From Bos javanicus (Eukaryota; Chordata; Mammalia; Artiodactyla; Bovidae): 64,000 nt of DNA. The notes beneath the pieces are model-generated. The model was not told the origin of the DNA, did not search any database, and was given only the letters and a program-made list of their open reading frames with translations. The translations under genes were made by a program, and so were the position numbers. Where the stretch lies: contig NC_083869.1 of NCBI RefSeq assembly GCF_032452875.1, positions 120,906,001 to 120,970,000 of the forward strand. Direction: 5' to 3'. Positions 44,181 through 56,759 of the stretch are shown piece by piece (the stretch's first letter is position 1; every line of letters starts with the position of its first letter).

Positions 44181-44689
44181 TCACAGTGTCAGGAGGATGT
44201 GCCTGTGTGGCCATTTGGAGGACCTCTGTGTGTCCTAAGCAGTGTGTCACACGCATGTTTCTGTAAGTTAGTGGCCCTCTTTTCTAAATCAGCCTTTCCT
44301 GCCCCAGGCTGTGGACCCACTGAACAAGTGTGTGGGAGGACACTGAGGAAATGCCAGGGGCCAGGGCGGCCGAGTGTGTCCCTTGGTCCCCTCCTCAAGG
44401 TCCAAGGAACTGGGTCATCTGGGCGGGGGCAGAGAGATGCGCTGGGCAGGAGAGATCTTCCAGTGCCCCCCTCCTCCCTGCCACCCTCAGAGTTGCCCCC
44501 CTCCCAGTTGGAAGACTTGGAAACGAGGGTGGCAGAAGGTTCTGCGGTCTCCGCGAAGACCCCCAGTCCCCAAAATGGGAAGGACCTAAGCTGAGTCTAA
44601 GAAACCCGCCTCGGAGACCCTCTCCAAACCTCTCCTCAGTTCTCGCCCTGGCCCTCGCCTCAATCCTTTCAGCTCTGGGAGAGCGCCGG

Positions 44690-45210
44690 GCGCGTGGCCC
44701 CTCCTAGAGGGGGCGTCCCGAGGCGGCCCAAACGCCGCTCCCAGGCTGGCCACTCGGCGGTCAGGACCCTGGAGAGCGCCGCGCGTTTTCCTGGGGCAGC
44801 CCCACTCCCTGGGTCCCCGAAGGGAAAATACCTGGGAGGTCCGGGAGCGGCAGGATTGGGGAGCCCAGGACGTGGCCCCCCCGCCTCCGGGATGCCCCCT
44901 CCTCGCACCCTCTAGCCCCGGCCGAGCGGCCCCCACTCACCCAGCGACACGGAGACACCGACTGCGCAGGGAAGGCGGCGCTGCTGCGGCGCGCGGCGGC
45001 AGAGGCGGCCTGAGGGGCGGGCGGGGGGCGGGGGGCGGGCCTGCGAGGGAGACGCCCCGCAGCGTTCGCCCCGGGCCCCTCCCCTGGGGGGGTCCCCGTT
45101 CCTCCCCTTTCCCTCCAGCCCTGTGAGCGCGGGCAGCATTGGTCTAGGCTCCGCCCCCGCCCTGCGGGGGAGAGGGAAGGGGGCGCCCTCTCGAGGCAGC
45201 ACCCGGCCGG
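44690..45210 (-). promoter_or_regulatory. HPCA: HPCA CpG island with 5' non-coding exon
   Basis: A strong CpG island with several GGGCGG-type boxes (45017-45045). On the minus strand a non-coding exon ends at 44941 (...GTGTCGCTGG) followed by GTGAGT, a consensus donor. It can splice to the acceptor at 42568, 20 bases before the HPCA ATG. No TATA box is clear. The exon's 5' limit is not readable from the sequence; about 45010-45050 is plausible. Confidence 0.75.
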
Positions 45211-47834
45211 GGGACGAAGACAAGAGGTCTCCATCTCAGCATCCGGACTCAGGTAGCCTGAATAGGGTGGGGATTGCGGGGAATTGGGGTGGGGGGGCGG
45301 GCGGTCAGTGCCCAGAGACCTTTTTCTTAAGCCGAGAACAAGCCCCGACAGCCCCGCCCCTTGCCTTCCCTGTCCCTACCTGGCGTCCCTTCGAGGGCGG
45401 AATTTGGATCCTGGGCGGTTCGTTAGGCACTCTCCCTGCCCCTAATCCTCAACTGCAGAACTAACGGAGCTCTTCAGAGAAGGGGCAGCGCCCACTCCTC
45501 CAGTCTTTGAGGTCTGGGGTGGGGAGGGGGGAGCAGACACGCCCCCTACCTCACCTCTGCCTTAGAGAGCACCGCCCCCATTTCCTGCCTGCCACACCCG
45601 ATCTCCTGCCCAGGACCCCATTCAGAATGAATCCCACCTCCTAACAACGACCTAAATTGCCCCTCCCATTTCCCCCCGACTCCAATCAAGAAATCCTCTC
45701 CCTCCCTCCCCAGCCAGTGCCTACACTGGATTACAGTAAGTGAAGGCTAGGGAGCGTCTCCAGCCTGGGGAATTCTGAGGTGTGTAGGCCCCCTGCCTGA
45801 AGACAGGAAAGCCCCTTTCCAGAGTCGCTAACCCTTATCAAAGCTTCTCCTGCCAAAACGGTGGCTGCATCCTCCTTCCCCCAGCCTGAGCAACAGTCCA
45901 ACATCTTGGGCTCAAATTTTGCTTTTTCAGTATTTCCGGGGAAGGGGTGGTGATCCTTATTGTCCCACTTAACAGATGAGAAAACTGAGGTTCACAGAGG
46001 TTAAATGATATTTTCCAGTGTCTGACAGCGAACGAGTGGGCTTGGACTTGAATCCATGTGCCCTCATCCATTCATTGCACCAATATTTATCAAGCATTAG
46101 TTCTATGCCGAGCACTGTTCTAGGCAGTGGGGTCACAGGAGGGGACGGTAAGGCATGGATATAATATACAAGTCAATTCTATAGTGTATTAGATAAATGT
46201 TTTGGGGAAAGTTGAGATCAGTGTGTAGAGGTTGGGATAGTGGCAATGCAAGGACTTTAGGTGAGATGGGAAACTTGGGGTTTTGAGCAGATTGAGAGGG
46301 TTTGAGCTTACTCAGGCAGTCTGTCCTCAACTGACTTTGAGGAGTGGGGTGGGATCAGCAGGCCCTCGCAAGGTGAAAGATGAACAGGGTGGCAGAGATG
46401 GGTCTGCTCTCTGGACCTACTTTGAAGGTGAGCTGACGTCATTTGTCATCTGACCTCCGTGGCAGCAGCTGGGACCTTTCTGGCTCCCCAGGGCTCAGAC
46501 CAAGCCTCTCGGGTCATCCAAGTCTAGCCGTGGTGTCTCCTGGAGGATGAATGAACAGAGTCTCAACCTCTCAACTGGAGGAGCTGGGGAGCCAGGCTGT
46601 GGGGGCTGGGGGCAGCTGGGCCCTTCAGAACATCAGCTCCTCCTCTGTGTGCCTTGGCTCTGGTGTTGGGACCCCCGTGGAGGTGCCAGACATGCGTGGG
46701 TGGTTCCCAGATGCCTCCTGCATGAGGACGTGGGGGTGGGGAGAGGCTTGCCACTCAGGATCTTTGAGTGACAAGCTCCCACCCCTCTCCCCACCCGGTC
46801 TGGAATCCTGGCTCTGCTTTGGGCTGGGAGAGGAACCTGCCCTTGGCTCCTCCTCTCTTTCCTCCTCTTTCCCCTCTCCCCTGCCTGAACCCTGAGAATC
46901 TTCTCAGCCAGGTCTGGATCCTCCTCTCCAGTGGGGTCTCAGTTTTCCCTCACCAGCGGCTGCCCTGCCACTCTGCTTCCTCCCACTCCCCCACCCCAGC
47001 TTCACCTCCTGTGGGCTGACTTTTCCGTTCAGCCTCTTGGGAGCCTACTTCCCCCACCCACTGTTTTTCTTATCTGTGCAGTTGACTCTGACGTCCTGCC
47101 CTCAGGACCTCCAGTCTGCAGCCTGACTCCCGAATAGATGGGGCTTCTGAAGACAAGGCTATGTCTTTTCCTCACCTCAGGTACCCCACATCCCTCTGAC
47201 TTCCCAGTACCTCAAATGAGTAGGGTGGATGGTAGGGGGAGAGGGCAGTTTGAGCTCTAGTAGGCTCTGCTGATTGCTTCCCATTAGCCACCTCTCCCCT
47301 CCTGGAGTCCTGAGAAGTACTGGGAGATGCCTGAGCCAAAGGGAAGACTTGGGATTCCCCACACTGTCCACCAAGGCCACTGGCCCAGGACCAAGTGCCC
47401 CAAGATATAGTCTGGAAAAGGAGGGCAGACGGGCAGCTTTCAGAAGGCCTGGGTCCCTCACTTCGGATGCCGTGGAGCAAGTCTCTTCCCCTTTGTGAGC
47501 AGAAAGGTGAAGTGACCTGCATACGTTGACATCTATCAAAAACCCTAACCAGAGTACAAACAAGACCGGCTTCACTTATTGCCTCACTGGCTCCTGGGGG
47601 TTGGGGGTGGGTGATTCTGGACATGAGCTTAACACAGATGAGGCTCCAGCAACACTGGAACCCTGTGGATTGGAAGGGTTCCACGAAAGCCTTTGGCAGG
47701 GGTGGAGGTGAGGGGTGTCCTTGCTGATGATACTCAGCCCCCTTCTATCCCAGACTGAGGCATCCAGAAGAGTGGACAATGCAGGAGGGAGTCATTGAGA
47801 GAATTAAGTGAGGGATGAATGAAAAGGGGACCTC
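45211..47834. other. Intergenic stretch between HPCA and FNDC5, SINE-free
   Basis: No gene is recognised. It holds a reverse MIR at 45940-46070 ('cacttaacagatgagaaaac') and an old repeat edge at 46080-46145 ('aagcattagttctatgccga'). There is no Bov-tA, CHR or BovB copy until 47896. Confidence 0.55.
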
Positions 47835-48245
47835 ATATCTCTTGAGCACCTACTGTATGCAGAGTGCTTTGCATATGTCACCTCCTTTGATCCAAGTGGG
47901 TTTCCCTGGCGGCTCAGATGGTAAAGAATCTGCCTGCAATGCAGGAGACAGCGGTTCAATCCCTGGGTCAGGAAGATCCCCTGGAGAAGGGAATGGCTAC
48001 CCACCCCAGTATCCTTGTCTGGAGAATTCTATGGACAGAAGAGCCCGGTGGGCTAACAGTCCCTGGGATCACAGAGAGTTGGACATGACTGAGTGGCTAA
48101 CATTGATCCAAATTAATGCTGAGGAGTCAGTAATGTGACTGCCATTTTACAGATGTGAAGACTGAGGCTAGGACAAGTGAAGTCACCCGCCTGAGGTAAA
48201 AGAGCAAGAAAGTGACAAAGCCAGAGTTTGAACCCAGTTCCACGT
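47835..48245 (-). mobile_element. MIR SINE split by a Bov-tA
   Basis: The reverse MIR reads 'cttgagcacctactgtatgc' and 'ctttgcatatgtcacctcct'. It resumes after the insert with 'ctgccattttacagatgtga' and 'gagtttgaacccagttccac'. Confidence 0.85.
47896..48102 (+). mobile_element. Bov-tA SINE inside the MIR
   Basis: A full-length forward copy, 'gggtttccctggcggctcag' to 'catgactgagtggctaaca'. The perfect duplication TTGATCCAA lies at 47887-47895 and 48103-48111. Confidence 0.93.
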
Positions 48246-51200
48246 GATTCAGGGGCCCAGGTCCCTCTCTGGAACCTCTTAGTGAGGCAGGTGGAGGGAG
48301 CCCCTCCCTAGCCCCCCTCAGAGGCACAGCCCCCACCCTCTCCTCTTGGGTCCCAAATGGTTTGGAAAATCCTGATGGGAGCAGATGGTGGGGACAGATG
48401 GAGGGAAAAGCATCTCAAGGGCTGAATTACACAAACAAACATTGATAAAGTGATTAAAACCTCAAGCCACCCCTTTCCAAAGGGCCCTGCCCACCCCAGT
48501 CTGGAGCACGGTAGACCTCAAGGTGGGAGCCTGGGGGGGCAGGTGGTCTCTGGATACCTTGCATCTCAGCCCATCTGATCTCAGCTTCTGCCTGCCCGCC
48601 TCACTGCCGGGGACCACCCCCGGACCAGAGCCCAGGGTGGCAGAGCTGCCAGGAGCACAGCCCGGGAGGGGGATGGGGTGGGCCTGGCTGTTCCCAGGGA
48701 GCTGGGCGAGCTGGGCTGAGAGGAACAGAAAGCAGAGAGGGTGGGGGTGATGGGGAAGTCCTGCAACGCAGACCTGAAGTCAGTGGTGGGCGTAGGGGAT
48801 TGTGGCGGGGCAGGAGGCTCTTGAGCCAGCCTCACTTTACAGGTAGGGCTCAGTTCCCATGGAGCAGGGCCAAACCTTATCCCACCACCCACCCCCACGG
48901 TGGAGCGGGGCAAGGCCCTTCACCTCTGGCAGATTTTTTTAAATTAATTAATTTATTTTAATTGGAGGATAATTACTTTACAATACTGTGGGTTTTGCCA
49001 TACATCACATGAATCTGCCACGGGTCTGACGGGTTTCTTCATCTGTAAGATGGAAACAATAATATTAGCCCTTCCCTGGAAGGGGCCTATGAGGATTGAA
49101 TGAGACGGAGCCTGTAAAGTTCAGGGCACTGAGCCTGACACAGGCGGCATCCAGGCTGCTAACAGGGCCTCCCCGCTGACAGATGATCAGGAAGGCTGGG
49201 GCTGGTTGTAGACGGTCCCTCCCCAGAGCAGCAGGCAGAGCCCCTGAGGCTGCCGGCCTCTGAAACAGAGGCTCCTCATGGATAAGGCTGATCTCTCTAC
49301 CAAGCCCAAAATCCAGGACCCCCAGGGAAAGGGAAGGGGCTGCGTGTCTGCTGGGCCCTCACTATGAAGGGACATACAAGGGACATACCCTAACTATGAA
49401 GGAGGGCAATAGACCCAGGCTCAGATCTTGAAGTGGCCCCTTCCCAGCCTTGATAAGTTGAACAAAAACAACTCTTCTGACCCTCTGGCTCCTTTTTTGT
49501 AAAACCTGCATTTCCAGCTGCTTTCTGGATTTGCTCCCAGAAACCCATAGACACACCTCAGACTCAAGCCAGCCAGTATCCAGTTCATCACCTCCCACCC
49601 CAGCCTGCCCTGTGCCTGGGTCCCCCTCCATCACCACACCAGGACCCCTTCCTGCTCTTAACTCCCACACCTGATTCCTTCCCAAGTCAGCCTGTCTACT
49701 AGGGACATCTCTCAGACCTGCCCTCCTCTCTCCTTGCCACCTCCTCTGCCCAACACCCTCGTCAGATTGGCCCTGTATGCTGGCTCTGGCTCTCTTACAC
49801 TTCGTGCCTTCGGTTTCTCTAAATCTAATCCCGTTCCTCTCTGTTTAATAATCTTCCATGGCTTCCCACCGCCCACCAGAGTAGGTGGACATTTCAGGCC
49901 GAGACCCCTGTCTTGGCTCTTCTTCTTCACCTTCCTTTTACAGCTCCCCACCAGCCAGCTCCTCCTCTACCAGACGGTCAGGATCGCCCTAACACCTAGA
50001 AAAGGGATGTAGAGCCAAGGCAGGGGAAAAGGGGCTCCCTGACCCCCATATCCTGCATGTGAGTTTAACCTAGTTAGAGGTGGGGTTAGAGGTGAAGCAG
50101 TGACCTTGGGGTCAGGCCCCAGCCAACACTTGCCTGCACAATAATCCCTCTGCTGGTGTAAGCACCTCTTAGGTGGAAAGCCTTCCAGCTCTGCCAAGGA
50201 GGGACGGTGCCTTACCCGAGGTCACCTCTCCAGGTGCACCCTTTTGTCCCCTCCCCAAGTCATAAGTGACCCCTTCTGCAACAGCTTTCCTGACAGAGAA
50301 GCACTCAGATCTTTCTCAGGCATTTTCATTTCTGGCAGGTTTGCCCCTCCCGGTCCATCTCTGACTATCTGAAAATTGTTCCTGGATTCACAGCAAATGG
50401 AATGTCACTCTTGAAAGTGGAACGAAGGGCAGGAGGCTGAGTGTCCACTTGTGACTTCAGAAGCAATTCTGCCTGGATGTATTAAAACCTGCAGATAGGA
50501 CACTTGAGATTTGAGTTAAAATTAGAGTCAAGATTTTTAAAAGATGGTTCTTCCACTGGGACCTGCCTTCCAGAAGCCTTCTGGCAGCCCAGCTCTGCCC
50601 CAGGGGTTGCCCAAGCTGAAAGCTGCACCCAATACTCATGGCCAGTGACTCTCCTTCTGGGGGTCATGGGGACAGCAGACCTGACCCCACCCCTGGCCAG
50701 CGGTGTCTTCCTGGAGCCCCAGTTCCACTTCTGGGAACAGCCTCCATCCCAGAGTTGCTGGGAGGAGCCCACGAGACCCTGGGAGGGTTGTATACATGAA
50801 GGAGGCTGCTCTGTGGCATCCAGGGCTCTGCGGTGTACATTCATACAGCCCAGGGCCCCCAGCAAGAGAAAAGGTAACATCCCAGCTCAAGGCTTCTGCT
50901 GGCATGTGTGATTATTCCTATTTTATGGAAGAGGAAACAAAAAGACCACGTTCCCTGCCTGAGCCTGGGCACAGGGGTAGAGCCACATCCAGGATGGGAC
51001 TCAGCTCTGTTTCCTGAGCTCTTTCCAGAAGGCTGGGATGCTGTGGGGGACTGGAATGCTGTGGAGAAGTGAGAGCTTCTAGAGGGTTCAAAAGAATGCA
51101 GAGTCCCAGAAGCCAACCAGCCCCCGGAGGCTGAGGTTGCCAAATCCCAAGGGCATCATGCTTTGGCTCTGTCTTTCTGGGAAGACAGGGTCAGCTCTCA

Positions 51201-51589
51201 TTTCTGGTATCTTAGGCTCTTCCCGAGGCTGGGGATTGCCTCTTTGTTTCCATGGTAACAGCTCACAGAGGGGCCTCCCGAATCAGTGCAGGGGTACTGT
51301 ACGGGTGCCCGCAGGTATGCATGTGCCCTGGGAACCCCTGGGATGGAGAGCCTGATGCACATGCACGCATACCCATGCACATCCTTGCATATGCTTGCAC
51401 ACCCAGTGCACGTGTGTGCATGCCCACACCCCCTGCACATTAAGTTACACGAACCATGTGCCCGCTAGCCGAGAAGTGGGTCAGGACACCACCCTGCCAG
51501 ACATGATCCACTCTCACGGCCACCCTGACCCACTCAGGCTCAGGGAGGGACTTGGAGAAATGAAGCATTTCCACTTTGTAATGATATTT
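48246..51589. other. Intergenic stretch without recognisable gene
   Basis: It is GC-moderate and mostly unique-looking. 48935-49035 is a short copy of the same ruminant LINE-derived repeat seen at 20665 ('ttggaggataattactttac', 'ttttgccatacatcacatga'). 51310-51440 is a degenerate tract of CATGCACATG-type words. Open frames here lack domain signals and splice support. Confidence 0.5.
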
Positions 51590-51733
51590 CGGGAAGATCC
51601 CTTGGATCAGGAAATGGCAACCCACTCTAGTAATCTTGCCTGGAGAATTCCATGGACAGCGGAGCCTGGCAGGCTACAGTCCATGGGGCTGCAAAGAGTC
51701 AGGCATGACTGAGCAACTTTCACTCACTTACAC
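51590..51733 (+). mobile_element. Bov-tA SINE, 5'-truncated
   Basis: A forward copy without the tRNA head: 'ggaagatcccttggatcagg', 'cactctagtaatcttgcctg', 'cagtccatggggctgcaaag'. Confidence 0.87.
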
Positions 51734-51734
51734 T

Positions 51735-51900
51735 ATTTACTATGCGCCCAGTACTGCGTTTTCCTTTTCACATGTAACAGCTCCTATACTCCCCACAGCA
51801 CCACTCTGAGAGGTGCCTGGTGAGAAAACAGGCTCAGAACAGGAAAGTGGTTTGCCTGAGGTCACACAGTAGCCAAGATTTAGCCCAGGACTATTTGGCT
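51735..51900 (-). mobile_element. MIR SINE
   Basis: Reverse MIR: 'tttactatgcgcccagtact', 'tggtgagaaaacaggctcag', 'ttgcctgaggtcacacagta'. Confidence 0.78.
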
Positions 51901-52499
51901 CCTGCTCTCACCACCAGATCCCTTGGTGCCAGACCCAAGAGCACTCACACTGGGACCCACAAACACAGATGGGGTGCCTGGCAGCAGGTGGGACCGGAGC
52001 TGAGGCCTCCCACCTGGGATGCCAGGCTTCCTGAACTTACAGCTCTGAATTCCCGTTCCAGCCTCCAGCCATGGAGTGAAGGGAGGCCCAAAGGATGGCA
52101 AGGACTTGCCTTCTACTGATTTCTCCCAGTCAGTAGAAAAGAATACTGAACAGCCGGAGCAAGACCCACCGGAATCTCCTGCTGGCAAAGCCACCTGGGT
52201 TCACTTGTCAGCTCCCTGCCCTTCCTGAGGAGGCAAGAATCCAGCTGCCAGCGTCCTGGTTCCCCAACCTCTTGAGCCTCTCAGGCAGAACTTGGGGAAA
52301 CAAGGGGGCCTGAGGCCAGAGGCTAAGCCAGCCGGGTCATCCTGATAGGGAGCTGGCAGGTGAGCTGTCTTCCAGGAGGCAGCTTTCAGCAAAACGATGA
52401 TGTGACCGTGAGAACAGGCTGCTGGGGAGGGAGTGAGCTCCCTGTCACTGGAGGCATCCCAGGTTGATAGGCCCCGGATGCTCCCTGGTTAGGAAGTTC

Positions 52500-52730
52500 A
52501 GGGACAGCATCATTCTCATCGTCACTGTCGTCATAGCACCAATGACTGGATACCCTTTGTGTCAGTCACTTTAAGGTACAGTAAGACTGCCACCACTGTG
52601 AATAAAAATAGCAGCTCCTGTGTATTCAGCCCTTATGTGGTTGATCATCACTGAATCCTGTGAGGCAGGCACTATTATTAGGCCCATTTACAAAGGAGGA
52701 AACTGAGGTTCCTCAGAGAGGTACGACAGC
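52500..52730 (-). mobile_element. MIR SINE
   Basis: Reverse MIR: 'ggcactattattaggcccat', 'ttacaaaggaggaaactgag'. Further MIR scraps lie at 53260-53360 (+) and 53540-53625 (-). Confidence 0.75.
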
Positions 52731-52926
52731 AAGGTTCAGGTTCTGCTTGGCTGGAGTCTGAGAGCTGGCCTCTTGGCACCCGGGCAGAGGAGCAAAGCAG
52801 GAGGCAGGGCGGCCTTCCCAGCTGGGGCTCTGGGTCCCCAGAGCTATTCCTATTCTGGGCCAACACTGGCTTCCCTGTGGCCCTGGCTGGCACCCTTTGC
52901 TGGCCATGCCCTACTTCTGCAGAGTC

Positions 52927-52946
52927 GCTTTTTTTTTTTTTTTTTC
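52927..52946. repeat. Poly-T run
   Basis: A run of about 18-19 T, not clearly attached to a recognisable retroposon body. Confidence 0.85.
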
Positions 52947-54365
52947 CAGGCTGAGGGAGACCCTGAGATGTGGGAGGTGAGTGGGCTCTTGAACCTAGAT
53001 CCTCACTTTAGATGGTGATACCTGAGGTCACCCAGCCAGTCAGGGGGCTGAGAGCTATCTTATTCTCAGGCTCTCACCCTTCCACCCCTCCCTGACGGGG
53101 AAGGAGTTTTATTCCTGCAGCCTTTGCTTCCCACCCCCTGCCACATCTGGAACCCCTAAAACAGAGCCTCCAGCCCCACTAGTCCTCGGGGATTTCAGTG
53201 ACTGTGGCTTGTAAGCTGAGAATCTGTCTCCAAAGGCAAATCTGGGATCCAGGGTTTGAGATAATTTAAGGCACGAAGATGATACTGACTGGCTGTGTGA
53301 CGCTGGGCAAGATTCTCAACCTCTCTGAGCACTGTCAGATGGGAGTCAGTTCCTTTGTGGACTCTGAAGAACTGAAGAAATCTTTTTAAAAGAACAGGTC
53401 TCTTTTACCCAATTCGAAGGCCTTCACTCAGACTTCTCCTCCAACTCCTCCCTTTTCCCCCTTGTCCCTCCCCGCTCAACCCGGTCTTCCCTCTTCTTTA
53501 TCTCTTCTCCCCACCCCCCACTATCTCTTCCACTGTTCTGCGGTGTGGATATTACCTTTCTTTTCAAGAGGAGGCATTTGAGGCTCAGAGCGGCAGAGTA
53601 ACTGGCCCAGCAACACCCAGCCAGATGTTTCGGCTTAGAATCCAGACTTTGACAAGCTGCCCCCTGTCCCGTTCCCTCTCCATCTCCTCTCTCCTCACTC
53701 ATCAGATCGCATCCATCAGCTTCTCCTACAAGGAGTGTCCCCAAATCCTCCATCAGCTCCTCTCCTTGTCCCTTGCCAAGACCCATCTGAGACCCATCAT
53801 GATGGCTTGGCGACTGCAACAGCTTCCCTGCTTCCTCACAGGGCAGTGACTGTATGATGGTGGACTTCAGGATCATTTCCTACGTGGGTGAGCTGGTCAC
53901 ACAATTTTAAAAGCAGTAAGTGGGGCTTATGAAGAACTCCCAGGAGTGGGTGATTGGTGGAAGCCCCGGGACCTACCTCTCCGGAGCCATGAGCAGGACC
54001 CACAGCTGAAAGAACAATGATAATTAAGGTAAACCTCCCAGGGGCCACCGAGGAAGATGGTTTCAGACGCACACATGAGCTTCTGCTCCATCCCAGCGTG
54101 ACCATGAGGAACACTGTCTTGGTCCTGCCTTCTAGGATTTACAACCCAACCAGAGACAAGCCCTGCTATGCCTGCTGTCGGCATGCCTCGTGCCTTCCTC
54201 ATGCAGGGACCCGGAGGGAAGCACCACTCTCCTATCTTAAAGGACAGGCTCAGGTTAAATACCCCCTTAAATACCCCCTGAAAGCTACAGAGTTAGCCAG
54301 GGGCCCAGCCAGGATGAAGACTCAGAGCTCCAACATCAAAGCTTGCTGCCGTACCCACTACTGCA

Positions 54366-54411
54366 CGTGTGTGTGTGTGTGTGTGTGCGCGTGCGCGCGT
54401 GTGCGCACACG
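54366..54411. repeat. Alternating GT/GC tract (Z-DNA-prone)
   Basis: About 45 bases of almost strictly alternating purine-pyrimidine: a (GT)n run followed by GCGCGTGCGCGCGTGTGCGC and ACACGC. It sits at the tail of an inverted Bov-tA. Confidence 0.85.
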
Positions 54412-54615
54412 CTTAGTCACTATGTCTGACTCTTTACGAACTTTTGGACTGTTGTCTGCCAGGCTCCTCTATCTGTGGGATTTCCCAGGCAATCATGCTA
54501 GAGTGGGTTGCCATGCCCTCCTCCAGGGGATCTTCCTGACTCAGGGATCAGACTCGCGTCTCCTGTGTCTCCTACATTGCATTCTTTACCCGCTGAGCCA
54601 TCAGGGAAGTCCAAC
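54408..54615 (-). mobile_element. Bov-tA SINE
   Basis: A reverse copy from 'cttagtcactatgtctgact' to 'gctgagccatcagggaagtc'. CCACTAC occurs on both sides (about 54355 and 54616) if the GT/GC tract is counted as its tail. Confidence 0.87.
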
Positions 54616-55119
54616 CACTACATGGCCTCATCCAAATCTAAGGCAAAGCAGTACCAGACGATTTAAAAATCACCATCCCACGGTGATTTGGTCCTCGCAC
54701 CGTCTGTCAGGCAGAGACCTGAATGTTCAGCAGGGCGAGGACCTGTCCGTCACATGAGAAAGTAACACTTTAAAAATGTCAATCAGATCACATCACATTT
54801 CTTCTAGAAGCTTTCCACTGCAGGCAGGATAAATCTAAGCTCTGTTCCACACCCCTGGTCCCTGTGCTACTGCTTCTAGCCACCTGCATGTCCTCCTTCC
54901 TCCTCACGAAGCCCCAGTCCCGTTGGCTTCTGTGAGTTTTCTGATGGTGCCAAACCTGTCATGTCTGTTGTACCTGCCTGCTTTTTCCTTCTTAGCTCAG
55001 ATGTCACAGTCTCAGACCACACTTTGCAACATTTCCCCACCCATTTTCCCACTCTAAATCATGTTCCCCCATTTTTGCTACAGCCGTGTGAGTCTCTGAA
55101 GGTATTTTAGTTAGTCACT

Positions 55120-55460
55120 GGTATTGTCGTTCAGTCGCCAAGTCGTGTCCGACTCTTTGCGACCCCAAGGACTGCAGCACGCCAGGCTTCCCTGTCCATC
55201 ATCAACTCCTGGAGCTTGCTCAAACTCATGACCATCGAGTTGGTGATGCCATCCAACCATCTCATCCTCTGTCGTCCCCTTCTCCTCCTGCCTTCAATCT
55301 TTCCCAGCATCAGGGTCTTTTCCATTGAGTCGGTTTGTCAATCAGGTGGTCAAAGTATTGGAGCTTCAGCTTCAGTATCAGTCCTTCCAATGAATATTCA
55401 GGGTTGATTTTCTTAAGGATTGACTGGTTTGATCTCCTTGCTGAGAGTCTAAAGGACTCT
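55120..55460 (-). mobile_element. BovB/ART2A 3' end, reverse
   Basis: Reverse text 'gtcgttcagtcgccaagtcg', 'ttccctgtccatcatcaact', 'ccatctcatcctctgtcgtc', 'gggttgattttcttaaggat'. It is truncated and non-coding. Confidence 0.9.
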
Positions 55461-55879
55461 TAAGTCATTATCTCACTTGTTTATTGCCTGTCTCTCCCAC
55501 TGGAACATGAGATTCATGGGGGCAGGGACGTTGTCATCCCCTTCACAGCTGTGTCCTCAGGACCTAGCAAGGAACCTGGCACTTAATAGGTGCACAATAT
55601 ACGCTTGTTGAATGCAGAAAGCCCTCCCCAGCCCCGACTTCTCTTGCAAGCTCAGAGCAGTCTTTCACACCAATCCTGTTTTTTCTGCTCCCACTGTCAC
55701 AGCCCAGAGCTTATAGCGACCCCTCCCTGCTGCCCTACTCTGCCTCCGTGTTTCCCCTCCACGTAGACGCTATGGCCTCAAGGCCAATGTTTCCTTTTTC
55801 CCCTCTGCCTCTTTCCCCTCATTTGACTAATTCCCACCTGACTGTCAGTACTAATTAAGATGCCCTCCCTGCTTTCCTT

Positions 55880-56006
55880 TTAAGTTTTATTTGTTTTTGG
55901 CTTTGCTGTGAGGCTGTGGGATCTTAGTTTCCCAACCGGGGATCGAACCCATACCTCTTGTGATGGAAGCACTGAGTCCTAACCACTGGACCACTAGGGA
56001 ATCCCA
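55880..56006 (-). mobile_element. CHR-type SINE fragment
   Basis: Reverse head: 'gatcttagtttcccaaccgg', 'ggatcgaacccatacctctt', 'aaccactggaccactaggga'. TCCTTTTA repeats flank it. Confidence 0.87.
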
Positions 56007-56219
56007 TCCTTTTACGTTAGTACTCTCTCCTGGCTCCTATAGATCTGTGGTCCCTCTTGGTCCAGAAGGCAGTCCTTTGTCTTTTAAGAGTGTCTGTCTC
56101 TTTAAGGAGTTCCTCAAGAACTTGGACCAATCTGGTTCATCATGATGTCTTTGGCACCCAGCCCCAGGCTGTCCTGGTGCAAACATTCAAGAAACATTAA
56201 GCTGGGTTGGCCTCATCAT

Positions 56220-56750
56220 TGCTGCGATGGGGACTTTGGGTGATTAGACGGGCCAGACCATTGTCTCCCAGCTGTATGACCCATGGCAAGCTACCTCCTC
56301 TCTTTAAGACTCAGTTTCTACATCCGTAAATGAGTATAACATTCCCAACGTCTCAGGGTGGTGAGGACTCAGGAGAAGCTTCTAGAGTGTGTGTAATGCA
56401 CCAGCACATAGAAACTGTTGGGTCAGTGGGGGGTCCCTTTCCCAGTATGGTCTTGGCATACTTAGCTTAGCAACTGCCTCTGTGAGCAACCAGCCTCCTC
56501 AAGCCCTCTAGGGAATGAAAATGTATATTTGCTGGTGGGACCTGGGCCCAGGACCCTTGAGGAGCCCCCAGAGCTGAAGGAAGGATATAGGCAGACCAGA
56601 TCAAGCCCTGAACTGGAAGCCACATCACTGAATTTGAGCCATGGCTCCATAATTTACTGGCTGTGCAACCCAGAGTGAGTCCTCACACCTTTCTGAGCCT
56701 CAATTTCCTGATCTGGAACAGCAGCTAATAACACTTATCAGTCTAAGACT
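56220..56750 (+). mobile_element. Two forward MIR SINE remnants
   Basis: 56240-56420 ('tttaagactcagtttctaca', 'cagggtggtgaggactcagg') and 56600-56750 ('tttactggctgtgcaaccca', 'gcctcaatttcctgatctgg'). Confidence 0.72.
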
Positions 56751-56759
56751 CAAAGTAAC

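Noticed and set aside
44025..44594. A 189-codon forward frame in the HPCA 5' intron
   Set aside because: It starts in a TG-rich tract that gives cysteine/valine/histidine-rich nonsense, runs antisense to HPCA and has no splice support.
54017..54757. A 246-codon forward frame
   Set aside because: It crosses the GT/GC microsatellite and an inverted Bov-tA SINE, has no splice or domain support, and its middle is a run of CVCV repeats.
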